Origin: an uncultured Clostridia bacterium
GTDB lineage: Bacteria; Bacillota; Clostridia; Christensenellales; Aristaeellaceae
Length of the DNA stretch: 64,000 bases
Direction of reading: 5' to 3'
Assembly (NCBI GenBank): GCA_937906775.1
Contig: CALCUD010000127.1
Location: 13,958 to 77,957 of the forward strand
Shown: piece by piece, positions 26,780 to 36,010 of the stretch
Layout of the letters: every line of letters begins with the position of its first letter
Position numbering within the stretch: the stretch's first letter is position 1
Position numbers and translations under genes: made by a program
The notes under the pieces: generated by a model
What the model was told of the DNA's origin: nothing
What the model saw: only the letters and a program-made list of their open reading frames with translations
Databases searched by the model: none

Positions 26780-28318
26780 TTACAGACCCATGTAGCGGTT
26801 ATAGGCTGCCTGATAGGCTGCGAGGACATCGGCCAGGCCCATATCCTGAACCTGCTGTGCGAAGGCGTCGAATTCATCCAGGGACTTCTTGCCCGTGATG
26901 AAGGCGTCGAGGTTTTCGTTGATGAAGGTTTCGATATCGGTGTACTTCGCGCGGATCACATCCTGCTCGTCATCGGTGAAAGCAAGGGTCGGGAAGGCGG
27001 GACCGATATGGTTTTCCTGTTCGTACAGGTCACGGGTCTTGTTGACTTCGTCAGAAACCTGAGCGCGCTCATAGCGGGCATCCTGACGGAGGGTCAGCAG
27101 GCTCTGAACACCGTACTGACGCAGCGCGTCCTGAGCGCTCAGACCGTCGGGGTTGTTCATGATCAGGTCGGTGTAGTAGGGCTCGCCGTTTTCGTCGAAG
27201 TCATAGGTTTCTCCGAGGTAGCCGAAGTTGAGCAGCATCATGCCTTCTTCGCTGTAGGCATAATCGAAAAGCTTCATCGCGGCCTTGATCTGTTCTTCGG
27301 AAGCGCCGACAAAGATCGCGGCGTTCCAGTCTTCGTCCACGGTGAGGGGCTGCAGCTGGTCACGGGTCTGGGCAATACCGGTGGGGCCTTCCATGGGGGC
27401 GGTACCCACGATATTCACGGAGCTGTCGGTTCCCTTGAACAGGTTCAGCACGTTGTCAATATAGGCGCTCCAGTCATAGCCCATGAACACGCGTTCAACA
27501 CTGCCGTCGGTCCAGTGGCTGTACCAGTCGTTTTTGCTCAGGGTCAGGTATTCCTGATCGATCAGGCCTTCGGTGTAGCACTTGCTCAGCCAGGTCAGAG
27601 CTTCCTTCATGCGGGGATCGATGGCGCCGAGTTTGACGACATCGTCTTCGGCGAAGAAGAATTCTTCAATACCGTAGCTGTGGACGAAGGGCATCAGGTT
27701 GGCGCGGCCGTTGCTGCCCTGTGAACGAACAGAGAAGGGGATCTCGTCCGCTTCGCCGTTTCCGTTCGGGTCGCCTTCCTTGACGGCCTTGAGGACATTG
27801 TACAGGTCTTCCATGGTCTTGGGGGCTGTGAGACCCAGCTTGTCCAGCCAGTCCTGACGGTAGAACCACAGTTTGCCGCACTGGATGGCGGTGCGCTGCG
27901 CGATGAAACGGATGTGTCCGTCGCTGTCCTGAACACGGCGGCGGATGTCGGGATCAGAATAGACCGCGTAGAGGTTGGGGGTGTCTTCGGGGTTGATGTA
28001 ATCATCCAGGATCACCCAGGCTTCCTTGTAATCAAGGAGCTTGTTGGCTTTGTACTGGACGACCGTCGGGATGTCCTTCCGGCTCATCAGAGCGCCGAAC
28101 TTTTCTTCCAGGCTCTCGGTGGGAGCGGATTCGATGTCGATGTCGATGCCGAGGACTTCCTTGAGTGTTTCGACCGTGCGCAGGCCGTTGCGGAACGGCA
28201 TGTTGGAACGGTCGGAGCCCCACATGGTGATGGACACCTTTTCTTCCGCGGACACAAAGGTCAGGGGAAGAAGCGTCAGGGCGAGCAGGACACAAAGGAT
28301 ACGCGCGAGTTTCTTCAT
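26780..28318 (-). CDS. Extracellular solute-binding protein of an LplABC-like importer
   Basis: A 512-residue family 1 binding protein, LplA-like (large, about 500 residues). The start at 28318 is set by AAGGAGGT and an immediate signal peptide (MKKLARILCVLLALTLLPL, cut near VSA-EE). The mature start VSITMWGSDRSNMPF and MEDLYNVLKAVKEGDPNGNG are typical, as is the Ca-binding-like DPNGNGEADEIPF. There is no lipobox Cys. It is last in the operon behind two permeases; the ATPase is not here and is probably a shared MsmK-type protein elsewhere. The substrate is probably an oligosaccharide, exact identity unknown. Confidence 0.92.
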   Translation of the reverse strand: MKKLARILCVLLALTLLPLTFVSAEEKVSITMWGSDRSNMPFRNGLRTVETLKEVLGIDIDIESAPTESLEEKFGALMSRKDIPTVVQYKANKLLDYKEAWVILDDYINPEDTPNLYAVYSDPDIRRRVQDSDGHIRFIAQRTAIQCGKLWFYRQDWLDKLGLTAPKTMEDLYNVLKAVKEGDPNGNGEADEIPFSVRSQGSNGRANLMPFVHSYGIEEFFFAEDDVVKLGAIDPRMKEALTWLSKCYTEGLIDQEYLTLSKNDWYSHWTDGSVERVFMGYDWSAYIDNVLNLFKGTDSSVNIVGTAPMEGPTGIAQTRDQLQPLTVDEDWNAAIFVGASEEQIKAAMKLFDYAYSEEGMMLLNFGYLGETYDFDENGEPYYTDLIMNNPDGLSAQDALRQYGVQSLLTLRQDARYERAQVSDEVNKTRDLYEQENHIGPAFPTLAFTDDEQDVIRAKYTDIETFINENLDAFITGKKSLDEFDAFAQQVQDMGLADVLAAYQAAYNRYMGL

Positions 28319-28365
28319 GGGTATACCTCCTTCATATTTGTATCCGCGTGCGCGGATTACATACA

Positions 28366-29250
28366 TCATTCCTTTACGCTTCCGACCATGACGCCCTTGA
28401 CGAAGTAGCGCTGCACGAAGGGATACACGCACAGGATGGGGAGCATGGCCACCACGATCGTGGCGTACTTGATCCCTTCCGCCATGTTGGAATCTGCGGC
28501 GGAAGAGGAGTTTTCCACGATCTGGCTTTCGAGAACGACCTGCCGCAGGATGATCTGCAACGGGAACTTGGTGGGGTCATTCAGGTACAGCATGGCGTTG
28601 AAATAACCGTTCCAGTGGGCGACCGCGTAGAACATGCCGATCGTCATCAGACTGGCGAGGCTCAGAGGAAGCACGATCTTGAACAGGATGCCGAAATCGT
28701 TGCAGCCGTCCAGCTCGGCGGCTTCCGTCAGGCTGTCCGGGATGTTCTGGAAGAAAGTACGCATCAGGATCATGTTATAGGTGCTGACTGCGCCGGGGCA
28801 GACGATGGCCCAGACGGTGTCCAGCATGCCGAGGTCCCGGATGACCAGGAAGGTGGGGATCATGCCGCCGGAAAAGAACATGGTGAAGGTACACATCAGG
28901 GTCAGGAAGCGGCGGCCGGGCAGCTTTTTCTGGCACAACGCCCAGGCGCCGCAGACCGTCAGAAACAGATTGATGGCCGTACCGAGCAGGGTATAGACGA
29001 TGGTGTTGCGGTAGCTGACCATCAGATTCGGGTAAACGAAGACCTTCTCAAAGGCTTTGATGTGCGGATTGACCGGCCACAGGAAGACGCGGCTCTGCAA
29101 CAGCGCCTGTTCGGCTGACAGGGAGGCGGAGATCACGTAGATCACGGGGTAGAGCATGATCGCGCAGATCAGGACCAGGAAGACAGCGTTGCATTTCAGG
29201 AACACGCGGCGGGACAGCGGTTCGCGGATGTGATTGCGATTGCGATTCAT
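28366..29250 (-). CDS. ABC sugar permease, LplC/YtcP-like
   Basis: A 294-residue inner-membrane permease with six hydrophobic helices, beginning NAVFLVLICAIMLYPVIYVIS. The EAA-loop for ATPase contact is LTEAAELDGCNDFGILFKIVLPL near 180-202. The C-terminal end FVKGVMVGSVKE is typical of this subfamily. Start 29250 follows GGGAGGAGG at 8 nt; a longer start would overlap the preceding gene. Pairs with the next permease. Confidence 0.93.
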   Translation of the reverse strand: MNRNRNHIREPLSRRVFLKCNAVFLVLICAIMLYPVIYVISASLSAEQALLQSRVFLWPVNPHIKAFEKVFVYPNLMVSYRNTIVYTLLGTAINLFLTVCGAWALCQKKLPGRRFLTLMCTFTMFFSGGMIPTFLVIRDLGMLDTVWAIVCPGAVSTYNMILMRTFFQNIPDSLTEAAELDGCNDFGILFKIVLPLSLASLMTIGMFYAVAHWNGYFNAMLYLNDPTKFPLQIILRQVVLESQIVENSSSAADSNMAEGIKYATIVVAMLPILCVYPFVQRYFVKGVMVGSVKE

Positions 29251-29267
29251 CTTACGCGCCTCCTCCC

Positions 29268-30191
29268 TTACCACAGGCTCGTCTCGGAGAAACGCCTGGA
29301 CAGCCAGTTCGCTCCTACAACGAGTACGAAGCCGATCACGCTCTGGAAGATACCGACGGCGGTAGCGTAGCTGTAGTCGCCCTCTTTGATGCCGCGGCGG
29401 TATACGTAAGTTCCGATGACGTCCGAAGTTTCAAGGTTGGCGGTATTCTGAAGGAGCAGGATATTTTCGTATCCGGCGTCCATCATATGGCCCATCCGCA
29501 TGATGACCAGGACCACGATGGTCGGGAGCAGGCCGGGCAGGGTGATATGCCACATCTTGCGGAGATGGCCGCCGCCGTCGACCGTGCAGGCTTCGTACAG
29601 TTCGGCGTTGATACCGCTGATGGCGGCCAGAAAGATGATGGAATTCCAGCCGATGGATTTCCAGAGGTTCATGATGGTATAGATCGCGCGGAAAGATTCC
29701 GGCTGGGTCATGAAATATTGCGGTTCCCCGCCGAATACTTTGATGAACTGATTGACGATGCCGCTGCTCGGACTCAGGAACTGGACCACCATACTGGCGA
29801 GGACTACGGAGGAAATGAAGTAGGGCATGTAGGTGATCGTCTGGGTGATCTTTTTGAAACGCTGCTGGCGGACTTCGTTGAGCAGCAGCGCGAGGACGAT
29901 CGCGGCGGGGAAATTGAAAATGAGGTCATACAGATTGATCAGCAGGGTGTTGCGGATCAGACGCCAGCAATAGATGGAATCAAAGAACTGCTGGAAATAT
30001 TTAAATCCGACGTCCGGACTTCTGTCATAACCGAGAAAAAGGTTATAACGCTTGAAAGCGATGGCGAGTCCTCCCATCGGGGCATAGCGCATGAAGATGT
30101 AGTAGAGAAGGACCGGCAAAAACATCAGATACAGGTACTTGGCTGCCCACACCCGTTTCCAGAGCGTGCCTTTTTTATGAACCCGCTGCAT
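29268..30191 (-). CDS. ABC sugar permease, LplB-like
   Basis: A 307-residue permease, first gene of the importer operon. N-terminal YLMFLPVLLYYIFMRYAPMGGLAIAFKRY is diagnostic for LplB-type permeases. The EAA-loop is LYEACTVDGGGHLRKMWHITLPG. Six hydrophobic segments are seen. Start 30191 follows AGGGAGA at 7 nt and a strong promoter lies 32 bp further upstream. Confidence 0.93.
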   Translation of the reverse strand: MQRVHKKGTLWKRVWAAKYLYLMFLPVLLYYIFMRYAPMGGLAIAFKRYNLFLGYDRSPDVGFKYFQQFFDSIYCWRLIRNTLLINLYDLIFNFPAAIVLALLLNEVRQQRFKKITQTITYMPYFISSVVLASMVVQFLSPSSGIVNQFIKVFGGEPQYFMTQPESFRAIYTIMNLWKSIGWNSIIFLAAISGINAELYEACTVDGGGHLRKMWHITLPGLLPTIVVLVIMRMGHMMDAGYENILLLQNTANLETSDVIGTYVYRRGIKEGDYSYATAVGIFQSVIGFVLVVGANWLSRRFSETSLW

Positions 30192-30222
30192 GTATTTCTC
30201 TCCCTTGCTTTCGCATGTTAAT

Positions 30223-30251
30223 ATTTTATCATTTTCCGGCCATAAAGTCAA
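30223..30251 (-). promoter_or_regulatory. Promoter of the LplABC-like operon
   Basis: On the minus strand TTGACT and TAAAAT are separated by 17 bp, 32 bp before the first start codon. Confidence 0.78.
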
Positions 30252-30331
30252 TGAGCGCGATTGCGTTCGAAAAAAACGGACTCCGGCTTCCGCAGGGGAA
30301 GAAAGGGTCCGTTCAAATACCGTATTGATTC

Positions 30332-30380
30332 AAAAAAGCACCCTGCAGGGAAGCCGGACGCTTCGAAACAGGGTGCTTTT
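30332..30380 (-). terminator. Terminator of the C69 peptidase gene
   Basis: On the minus strand CAGGGTGCTTTT-type arms (AAAGCACCCTG and its complement) flank a 22-nt loop and end in a T run. Confidence 0.78.
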
Positions 30381-30409
30381 GCTTTGGACGGATATCTGTT
30401 GCCCCGGGA

Positions 30410-31822
30410 TCAATCCTTTCCCAGGTTTTTGGTGGCCAGGACGGTATTTTCGGAAACCTCGGTGATCAGATCGGTTTTCACCGCGTTCATGCCTTCCCAG
30501 GCGTCGCGGCTTACCTGAGCCAGCGCTTCTGCGGCTTCGGTTCCGGTGGGACCGGTCATTTCATAGACAGACTGGATAAACCGGTCCTCCAGAGCGCGGA
30601 ACGGTGCGCGGACAAGTTCGGAATACAGGCCCCGGTCCGTCACGGCCAGATCGGAGATCAGGCGCAGCTGCCAGGATAACGATGTTTCATCCCAGGCCGG
30701 TGTGGGGGCCGTCAGTCCTTCGGGCAGGGAAGCGGTGTTCTGCCGGACGGGGAAGTAGAGGCCGAATTCCGGCGCGGTGAGGCAGCACCACATGACCGGA
30801 ACGCAGCCTTTTTTGTACATGAAGAAGTGCGACTGACTTGTCCGGTCGATGGCGATGGGGCGGGTGTTGCCGGTTATGTCTGTGGCCCAGGGAGTGTTTT
30901 CATGCCGGTCCCGCGTCAGGGCGAACAGATCCTGAGGGGTGATCTTCCGGTCCGGTTTCAGGCTGAAGCTGAACTGTGTGTCAACATCGTAGCTGTCGGG
31001 CGCGGCGCCGTTGAAGAAACGCCGGGATGCCCAGACCCGCAGCTGGCTGTAATCCCGTTTTTCGGGGGTATAGGAAAGCGCCAGGTGGAACCGGCCGTCC
31101 AGCTCCTGATAGGTCCCCGCTTCCCGGGCCAGCCCGATCACGTTTTCGGAACCCATCCAGTTTTCTGTGTCGGCGGGGTCATAGAAATCCAGCAGGCAAT
31201 CATTGCCGATGCAGGCATATTCATCATCCGGCAGACGGTGCGCCGCCCACTGGTGCCCGCTGAGGATCTCCATGTACCAGATTCCGTCATCATCGATAAA
31301 GGCGACCGCTTCGGGGGCGGTCATCCCGTATTGCTGCACCAGGTCCCCCAGACGGGCGACTCCTTCCCGGGCGCTTGAGATGTAGGGCAGGACCAGCCGC
31401 GGGATATTTCCCTCGCTCATGCCGCTCGCGGTGAAGGGATCGACAGCCAGTATCGCGTTATTGATCCGGATCGTTTCGGTGGCGCTGATGCCGACTCCGG
31501 CGTCATTGAAGCCGGACTCCCACCACAGATCGGGGGAGTTGTTGAAAAGCGGCTCTATGACGCACCGGCGATTTGTTTCGGGCAGGCTGAGCGTCAAACC
31601 GTTTTCCGCGTCGACATATTCATAGCTGCCTTCTCCTTCGGCGGCCGGGAAGATCACCAGACCGGAGGAATGCATGGTGCTGTCGTCAACGGTGCGGCCG
31701 GCGTAGGCATAACCGTCGGCGGAGGCGTCCTTCCCGACCAGAATCGTCGTGCAGGCCAGAGCCGGCGTCATCATGACGCACAGAATGATGACGCATAAAA
31801 GCGCGGTCAGATATTTTTTCAC
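30410..31822 (-). CDS. C69-family dipeptidase (PepD-like), secreted
   Basis: A 470-residue Ntn-hydrolase-fold peptidase. A signal peptide (residues 1-23, ending TPALA) exposes Cys24 as the N-terminal nucleophile in CTTILVGKDASADG, the family signature; maturation by signal cleavage is known for exported C69 enzymes. DDSTMHSSG, GVGISATETI and DDDGIWYMEILSGHQWAAHRLPDDEY follow. It cleaves short peptides. The Gly-Gly leader peptide gene lies 95 bp upstream on the same strand; a link is possible but not shown. GGAGG precedes the ATG. Confidence 0.92.
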   Translation of the reverse strand: MKKYLTALLCVIILCVMMTPALACTTILVGKDASADGYAYAGRTVDDSTMHSSGLVIFPAAEGEGSYEYVDAENGLTLSLPETNRRCVIEPLFNNSPDLWWESGFNDAGVGISATETIRINNAILAVDPFTASGMSEGNIPRLVLPYISSAREGVARLGDLVQQYGMTAPEAVAFIDDDGIWYMEILSGHQWAAHRLPDDEYACIGNDCLLDFYDPADTENWMGSENVIGLAREAGTYQELDGRFHLALSYTPEKRDYSQLRVWASRRFFNGAAPDSYDVDTQFSFSLKPDRKITPQDLFALTRDRHENTPWATDITGNTRPIAIDRTSQSHFFMYKKGCVPVMWCCLTAPEFGLYFPVRQNTASLPEGLTAPTPAWDETSLSWQLRLISDLAVTDRGLYSELVRAPFRALEDRFIQSVYEMTGPTGTEAAEALAQVSRDAWEGMNAVKTDLITEVSENTVLATKNLGKD

Positions 31823-31916
31823 GGTTTTTTCCTCCTGTTTTCCTGTTTTGACGGCGGGCGCGTTGCGAAAGGCGTGTATTCCGTTTCGGGATATTCCTGA
31901 TGATATTATATTCCGC

Positions 31917-32156
31917 TCAGGTCAGATCATCGATCTTGATGAAGTTCCGGAGCGTATTTTTGATTTCCTCAAGACTGTACTCTGTCGTCGGATCGCCGGT
32001 GACGGTTTTAAATGCGTAATTGGCCAGATAGGTGAGGCCTTTCTCCGCTGCGCGCGCCATAATGGTATCATAGTTCTTGTTGATCCATCCCTCTGCCTGA
32101 TTGCTCAGGTATCCTCCGAGGACTTTTTCCAGTTCGTTATCTTTGATTTCACGCAT
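31917..32156 (-). CDS. Gly-Gly leader peptide, Cys-free helical core
   Basis: A 79-residue peptide with AAAGGAGGAG before its ATG. Residues 1-15 (MREIKDNELEKVLGG) are a short double-glycine leader matching the three others in the window. The core of 64 residues starts YLSNQAEGW, has no Cys, and is largely helical and mixed-charge (MARAAEKGLTYLANYAFK, SLEEIKNTLRNFIK), reminiscent of class II bacteriocins or of secreted signalling peptides. No immunity or modification gene is adjacent; a C69 peptidase follows. Function unknown. Confidence 0.75.
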   Translation of the reverse strand: MREIKDNELEKVLGGYLSNQAEGWINKNYDTIMARAAEKGLTYLANYAFKTVTGDPTTEYSLEEIKNTLRNFIKIDDLT

Positions 32157-32263
32157 AGTGATCTCCTCCTTTATTCAGCTGGGTTCAGTGTTTTCTGTTC
32201 ACATGATATCATACGAATCAGCCAGGCGAAGGGATCATGATATGGGCACTTCGGAACGGCCGG

Positions 32264-34051
32264 TCACTGCTCCGCTCCGACGCCGAGCAGTTCAAACAGG
32301 TTTCTGGATCCGCTGGTCGCGCCCGAGCCTTTGAAGGACCCGATGGTGTTGAGCCTTTCGCCCATGAACATCATGACCGAAGTGTGCCCGCCGTCGAGGT
32401 TGATCGCCTGTGTGCATCCCCGGGCCAGCATCAGCTGTCCCAGAGCGGTCATGGAGATCCCCTCGGACCTTTTCAGCCGGCCTTCGACCGTGACGGCCAG
32501 ATAATGCCGGTCTCCGAGCCATCCGATGGCGGTGCGGGGTTCTTTGGCTGCACCGATCTTGGGGGAATGGATGCGGAGGCGGCCGTCCAGGACCAGGATC
32601 GGGCCGAAGCTCAGTACGTCCGAGGCGCCCGCGGACAGGGCTTCGTCAGCGGTCAGTTCGCCGGCCGTCTTCAGCTCAAACCCGCCGTCGGGCGTCAGCA
32701 TCAGGGTATCCAGCGGCGGGAACTGATTGCGTCTGTTTTTCGCGTTTTCCAGTTCGTAGATTACTTTTCCCTGCCGCATGATCAGACCGATCTGGATCTT
32801 GTAGTTTTTCCGGTACTGATAGAAATCCGTATTGATACCGAAAACGATGCCCGTCTCGTCATACAGTTTATCCGGTTTGTTCGCTTTTCCGTTTGAAAAG
32901 GCGACCGTCCGCAGATACTCATCGCTGCCCTCCCGGACGCGGATATCCGCCTCGTACCATACGAGGGCGGGCTTTTTTTCTGTGTAGCGCGTGATCACGA
33001 TATGAAGATCCTGCGAGAGATAGATCCAGGTTCCGGAATCCGGATCCCGGACGGTGACAGGCTCTTCGCCTTCCGGCAGAAAAAGATCCGTTTCGGGTCC
33101 GCTGCCGGATGAACCGTTATCCCCGGCCGGTGCCGGCCAGGCGGCATTCGCGCTCTCCGCGACGGACGGAATGTCTGTTTCAAGGATCTCTCCCGTCAGA
33201 GCGTCCCGGATCCCGCTGACGGCGTTCAGATACTGATCGGTTACATTATCCCCGGGAAAATCCGGATCCGCCGCGCTCGCGGCGATCTTTCCGGAAAGCT
33301 TTGTCAGGAAAGCAGCGGGGATCTCATCCTCAGCGCAGAAAATCACGGTATCGCTTGCGGACAGCCGGACCAGGGTGACCAGCCTGCGGAAGATCTTATC
33401 CGTATTCCAGTCCTTTTCCAGGCTTTTTTCCGTCGCCTTTCCGCTTTCATAGGCTTTCAGACCCAGGAATTCGGGACACACGTTCACGCCGGCTTTATAT
33501 ACCCGGTGCCGGAAGCTGTCCGCGTCCTCCTCCCCGGTTTTTTGAAAGATGACATAGCGGCAGGGCTGATTCTGCTGCGAAAAGGCCTTTTCCGCGTCCT
33601 CCAAAGTCGCGCAGAGGCAGACCGGGACTCCCGAAACATCCGGATTCCAGAGCGTCGCTCCGGAGATGTCCGATACGCTGTCCAGCGCGTAAACCGTCAA
33701 TGCCGTTTTGTTTTTATATTTCAGATAGACCGTCAGCTTTTTCCCGCCGTAACCGCCCGCGTCCGCGGTGAACTGGGGCGCTTCCGGTTCAAATGTCGCC
33801 ACGGTGGCGGAACCGTGCTTGATGATGACGCTGTCGGGCCGGCTGCTCAGATCGAACACCAGCGTCTGTTCGCCCTCCGCAGGAACGACGGTGAACATGT
33901 GCTTTGTCGATTTTTTCAGCGTCAGCGGGGACTCTGCCGAGACCGCGACCGTCTTTTTGTCATAGGTCACCGTTCCCGCCGAAGCCGGAAGGATCGCGCA
34001 GATCAGAATGAATATCAGCGCCGCGGCGATCGCCGCTCCTTTGGCTCTCAT
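32264..34051 (-). CDS. Secreted phosphodiester glycosidase (NAGPA-domain) protein
   Basis: A 595-residue exported protein. Signal peptide at 1-25 (GAAIAAALIFILICAILP). The C-terminal 230 residues are the NAGPA/DUF2233 domain: VVFGINTDFYQYRKNYKIQIG-type entry, RTAIGWLGDRHYLAVTVEGR, LGQLMLARGCTQAINLDGGHTSVMMF and the GSGATSGSRNLFE end. Bacterial relatives cut phosphodiester-linked sugars of wall polymers. The N-terminal 300 residues contain beta-rich sequence with KKSTKHMFTVVP and no domain I recognise. The gene is 18 bp downstream of a CotH gene in the same direction. Confidence 0.87.
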   Translation of the reverse strand: MRAKGAAIAAALIFILICAILPASAGTVTYDKKTVAVSAESPLTLKKSTKHMFTVVPAEGEQTLVFDLSSRPDSVIIKHGSATVATFEPEAPQFTADAGGYGGKKLTVYLKYKNKTALTVYALDSVSDISGATLWNPDVSGVPVCLCATLEDAEKAFSQQNQPCRYVIFQKTGEEDADSFRHRVYKAGVNVCPEFLGLKAYESGKATEKSLEKDWNTDKIFRRLVTLVRLSASDTVIFCAEDEIPAAFLTKLSGKIAASAADPDFPGDNVTDQYLNAVSGIRDALTGEILETDIPSVAESANAAWPAPAGDNGSSGSGPETDLFLPEGEEPVTVRDPDSGTWIYLSQDLHIVITRYTEKKPALVWYEADIRVREGSDEYLRTVAFSNGKANKPDKLYDETGIVFGINTDFYQYRKNYKIQIGLIMRQGKVIYELENAKNRRNQFPPLDTLMLTPDGGFELKTAGELTADEALSAGASDVLSFGPILVLDGRLRIHSPKIGAAKEPRTAIGWLGDRHYLAVTVEGRLKRSEGISMTALGQLMLARGCTQAINLDGGHTSVMMFMGERLNTIGSFKGSGATSGSRNLFELLGVGAEQ

Positions 34052-34069
34052 TTTCCCGTCATCCTCCTG

Positions 34070-35740
34070 TTACTTTCCGTAACGCTCATCCATATAGGCG
34101 ATCCGTTTGGTCAGCCATGTCTTCAGCCGGTTGATGGCCTGGTCAAAGGTTTTTCCGGCTACGGAGCTGACATATTTCATCGGGGTACCCCAGCGTTTTT
34201 CATTCATGTTGGCGGAGGCCTCGATCGAAGTTTTGTAAGCCTCGATCGAACGCGTCTTCAGATTCTCCGTTTCTTCGGCCTCTCCGAGCAGAACGGCCAG
34301 CGCGGGCCGGAAATCCTCGCGCCAGGCCCGGGCGACTTCCTCCATGAAGTCCGGATGTCTGGCCAGCTGCTTATAGAGGTTGCACGGCCCGACCGTGACT
34401 TTCGCCGCGTAATCGCCGGCGGTGGACTGTCCCCGCGCGTCCATATTGCCGCAGCACAGATCGTAATCCCAGGACGGCCCGGCGTACAGCAGCCCGTCCA
34501 CGGAGTCCGAGTCTTTAAAGAAGAACTGGCTGCCGGAAACCGCGTCATAATTCTTCGTCAGATCCTCGATCAGGAATTTCCGGGCGAAGGAGGGGATATC
34601 CATATATTCCGCGTAATATTTTCCGGTTTTTTCGCTGCGTCCGTCGTCGGCCAGGATCGCGTGATGCATGTCGTTGACGAGTTCGGCCAGATAGGTCACC
34701 TGATTCCGGGTGGGGCAGGTCGGCTCCTTGATCCGGACGCTCAGCAGACCGTCGGTGCGGAACCCCGGTTTTTTTGACTGGGTCAGCCGGTGCGGTTTTT
34801 CGATCACCGCGATATATCCGCCGGTGATGTCCCCGGGATCGTTCGGGATCTCATACCCGAACAGCTGGGGCATCAGGGTATCCTGCTCGGCAAAACGCGG
34901 ATAGCTTTCCAGCGGATCCTCGTTGATGTTCTGGGTTTTCTCCTCCAGATCGGCAAGCTCCAGCCGGTCCTTTTTGATCTGAACTTTTTCCGTCATCAGA
35001 TACAGGCCGTTGTACTCGCCGTTCAGCCACAGATCGACGGGGCGGCACTCCAGGGCGTACGGCAGCCCGACATCCGCGCTCAGATTCAGAACGATCTCAT
35101 TCCGGAGCATACTGACATCCAGGTAATTCGCCAGCAGGATCCAGGTTTTGTTTTCCGCCATCCCGTCCACGGAGCCTTTTTCTGTCAGCTTCAGTTCATA
35201 CGGCTTTTTCTTGTACGCGAAAGTACTGTTTCCGCGCCCCTTGAAATGGGAGATGCCGCATTCGAGGGCGACTGTTCCGTCGGAATTCGTCAGGCAGGCG
35301 GTCCCTTCGGTCGCGATATTCTCTTTGCTTTTGTTGACCTGTTTCAATTGCGTGGCGTCCAGCTCGAGAAAAATCGCCGGGATCTCAGACCCCTGCCGTA
35401 CGGTGACTTTACCGATCCTTTTTTTGTTTCCGTTTCTCCAGCTGTGATCTTTGCCCAGATACGGACTCAGGTCGCACGGTTCCTGCGACGAATACTGCCG
35501 GTCGTCCAGATAGAAGCAATCTCCGCCGTCGACGGAAACGATCAGGGCGGACGGGTCCCAGGAACCGGGTATGCCGATCACATATCCGTTTGAGGCCTTG
35601 CGCGCGGTCACCGTCTGACCGTTGACGGAGGGGCAGCTGACGCGGATCACCGTTCCGGCCGCCAGCGAGGTTTCCGAAAGAAAAATAAAAAGCAGACTGA
35701 TCGGCAGGATCAAAAGAATCTTCTTCAAAAAATGGTTCAT
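34070..35740 (-). CDS. CotH kinase family secreted protein
   Basis: A 556-residue protein with a signal peptide (residues 1-27). The CotH core is complete: ISHFKGRGNSTFAYKKKPYELKL near 155-178, WILLANYLDVSMLRNEI, LWLNGEYNGLYLMTEK, EDLTKNYDA and the metal-binding GPSWDYDL near 430. Spore-coat CotH is an atypical protein kinase; secreted homologues are common in gut Clostridia with unknown targets. Here it is paired with a phosphodiester glycosidase, 18 bp apart, suggesting a joint role at the cell surface. Confidence 0.93.
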   Translation of the reverse strand: MNHFLKKILLILPISLLFIFLSETSLAAGTVIRVSCPSVNGQTVTARKASNGYVIGIPGSWDPSALIVSVDGGDCFYLDDRQYSSQEPCDLSPYLGKDHSWRNGNKKRIGKVTVRQGSEIPAIFLELDATQLKQVNKSKENIATEGTACLTNSDGTVALECGISHFKGRGNSTFAYKKKPYELKLTEKGSVDGMAENKTWILLANYLDVSMLRNEIVLNLSADVGLPYALECRPVDLWLNGEYNGLYLMTEKVQIKKDRLELADLEEKTQNINEDPLESYPRFAEQDTLMPQLFGYEIPNDPGDITGGYIAVIEKPHRLTQSKKPGFRTDGLLSVRIKEPTCPTRNQVTYLAELVNDMHHAILADDGRSEKTGKYYAEYMDIPSFARKFLIEDLTKNYDAVSGSQFFFKDSDSVDGLLYAGPSWDYDLCCGNMDARGQSTAGDYAAKVTVGPCNLYKQLARHPDFMEEVARAWREDFRPALAVLLGEAEETENLKTRSIEAYKTSIEASANMNEKRWGTPMKYVSSVAGKTFDQAINRLKTWLTKRIAYMDERYGK

Positions 35741-35821
35741 CCGTCTTCTCCTGGATCCGGGTCACTCATTCTCTGTCATCCATAAAACGGTTCCGGCCCG
35801 CCCGGGGCGCGGAGTACAGAT

Positions 35822-35850
35822 AATATACACCCGGAAGGCCCGCTTTTCAA
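35822..35850 (-). promoter_or_regulatory. Promoter of the CotH-glycosidase operon
   Basis: On the minus strand TTGAAA and TATATT are separated by 17 bp, 80 bp before the start codon. Confidence 0.7.
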
Positions 35851-35906
35851 GCGGACCGGACCGGTTCGCGCCGCGGGATCCGTCCTTTTTTTACGGTCAT
35901 TTCTCC

Positions 35907-35936
35907 TTGACAGGGAAGGAAGGAACTTGCCATAAT
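35907..35936 (+). promoter_or_regulatory. Promoter of the SGNH hydrolase gene
   Basis: A consensus TTGACA and CATAAT are separated by 18 bp, 75 bp before the start codon. Confidence 0.65.
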
Positions 35937-36010
35937 GAAGGGAATCCGCCCGGAAGGGGCGGCTTTCAAAAAACCGGGAAACCGCAGACAGGACAGGGAG
36001 GATACAGCCT

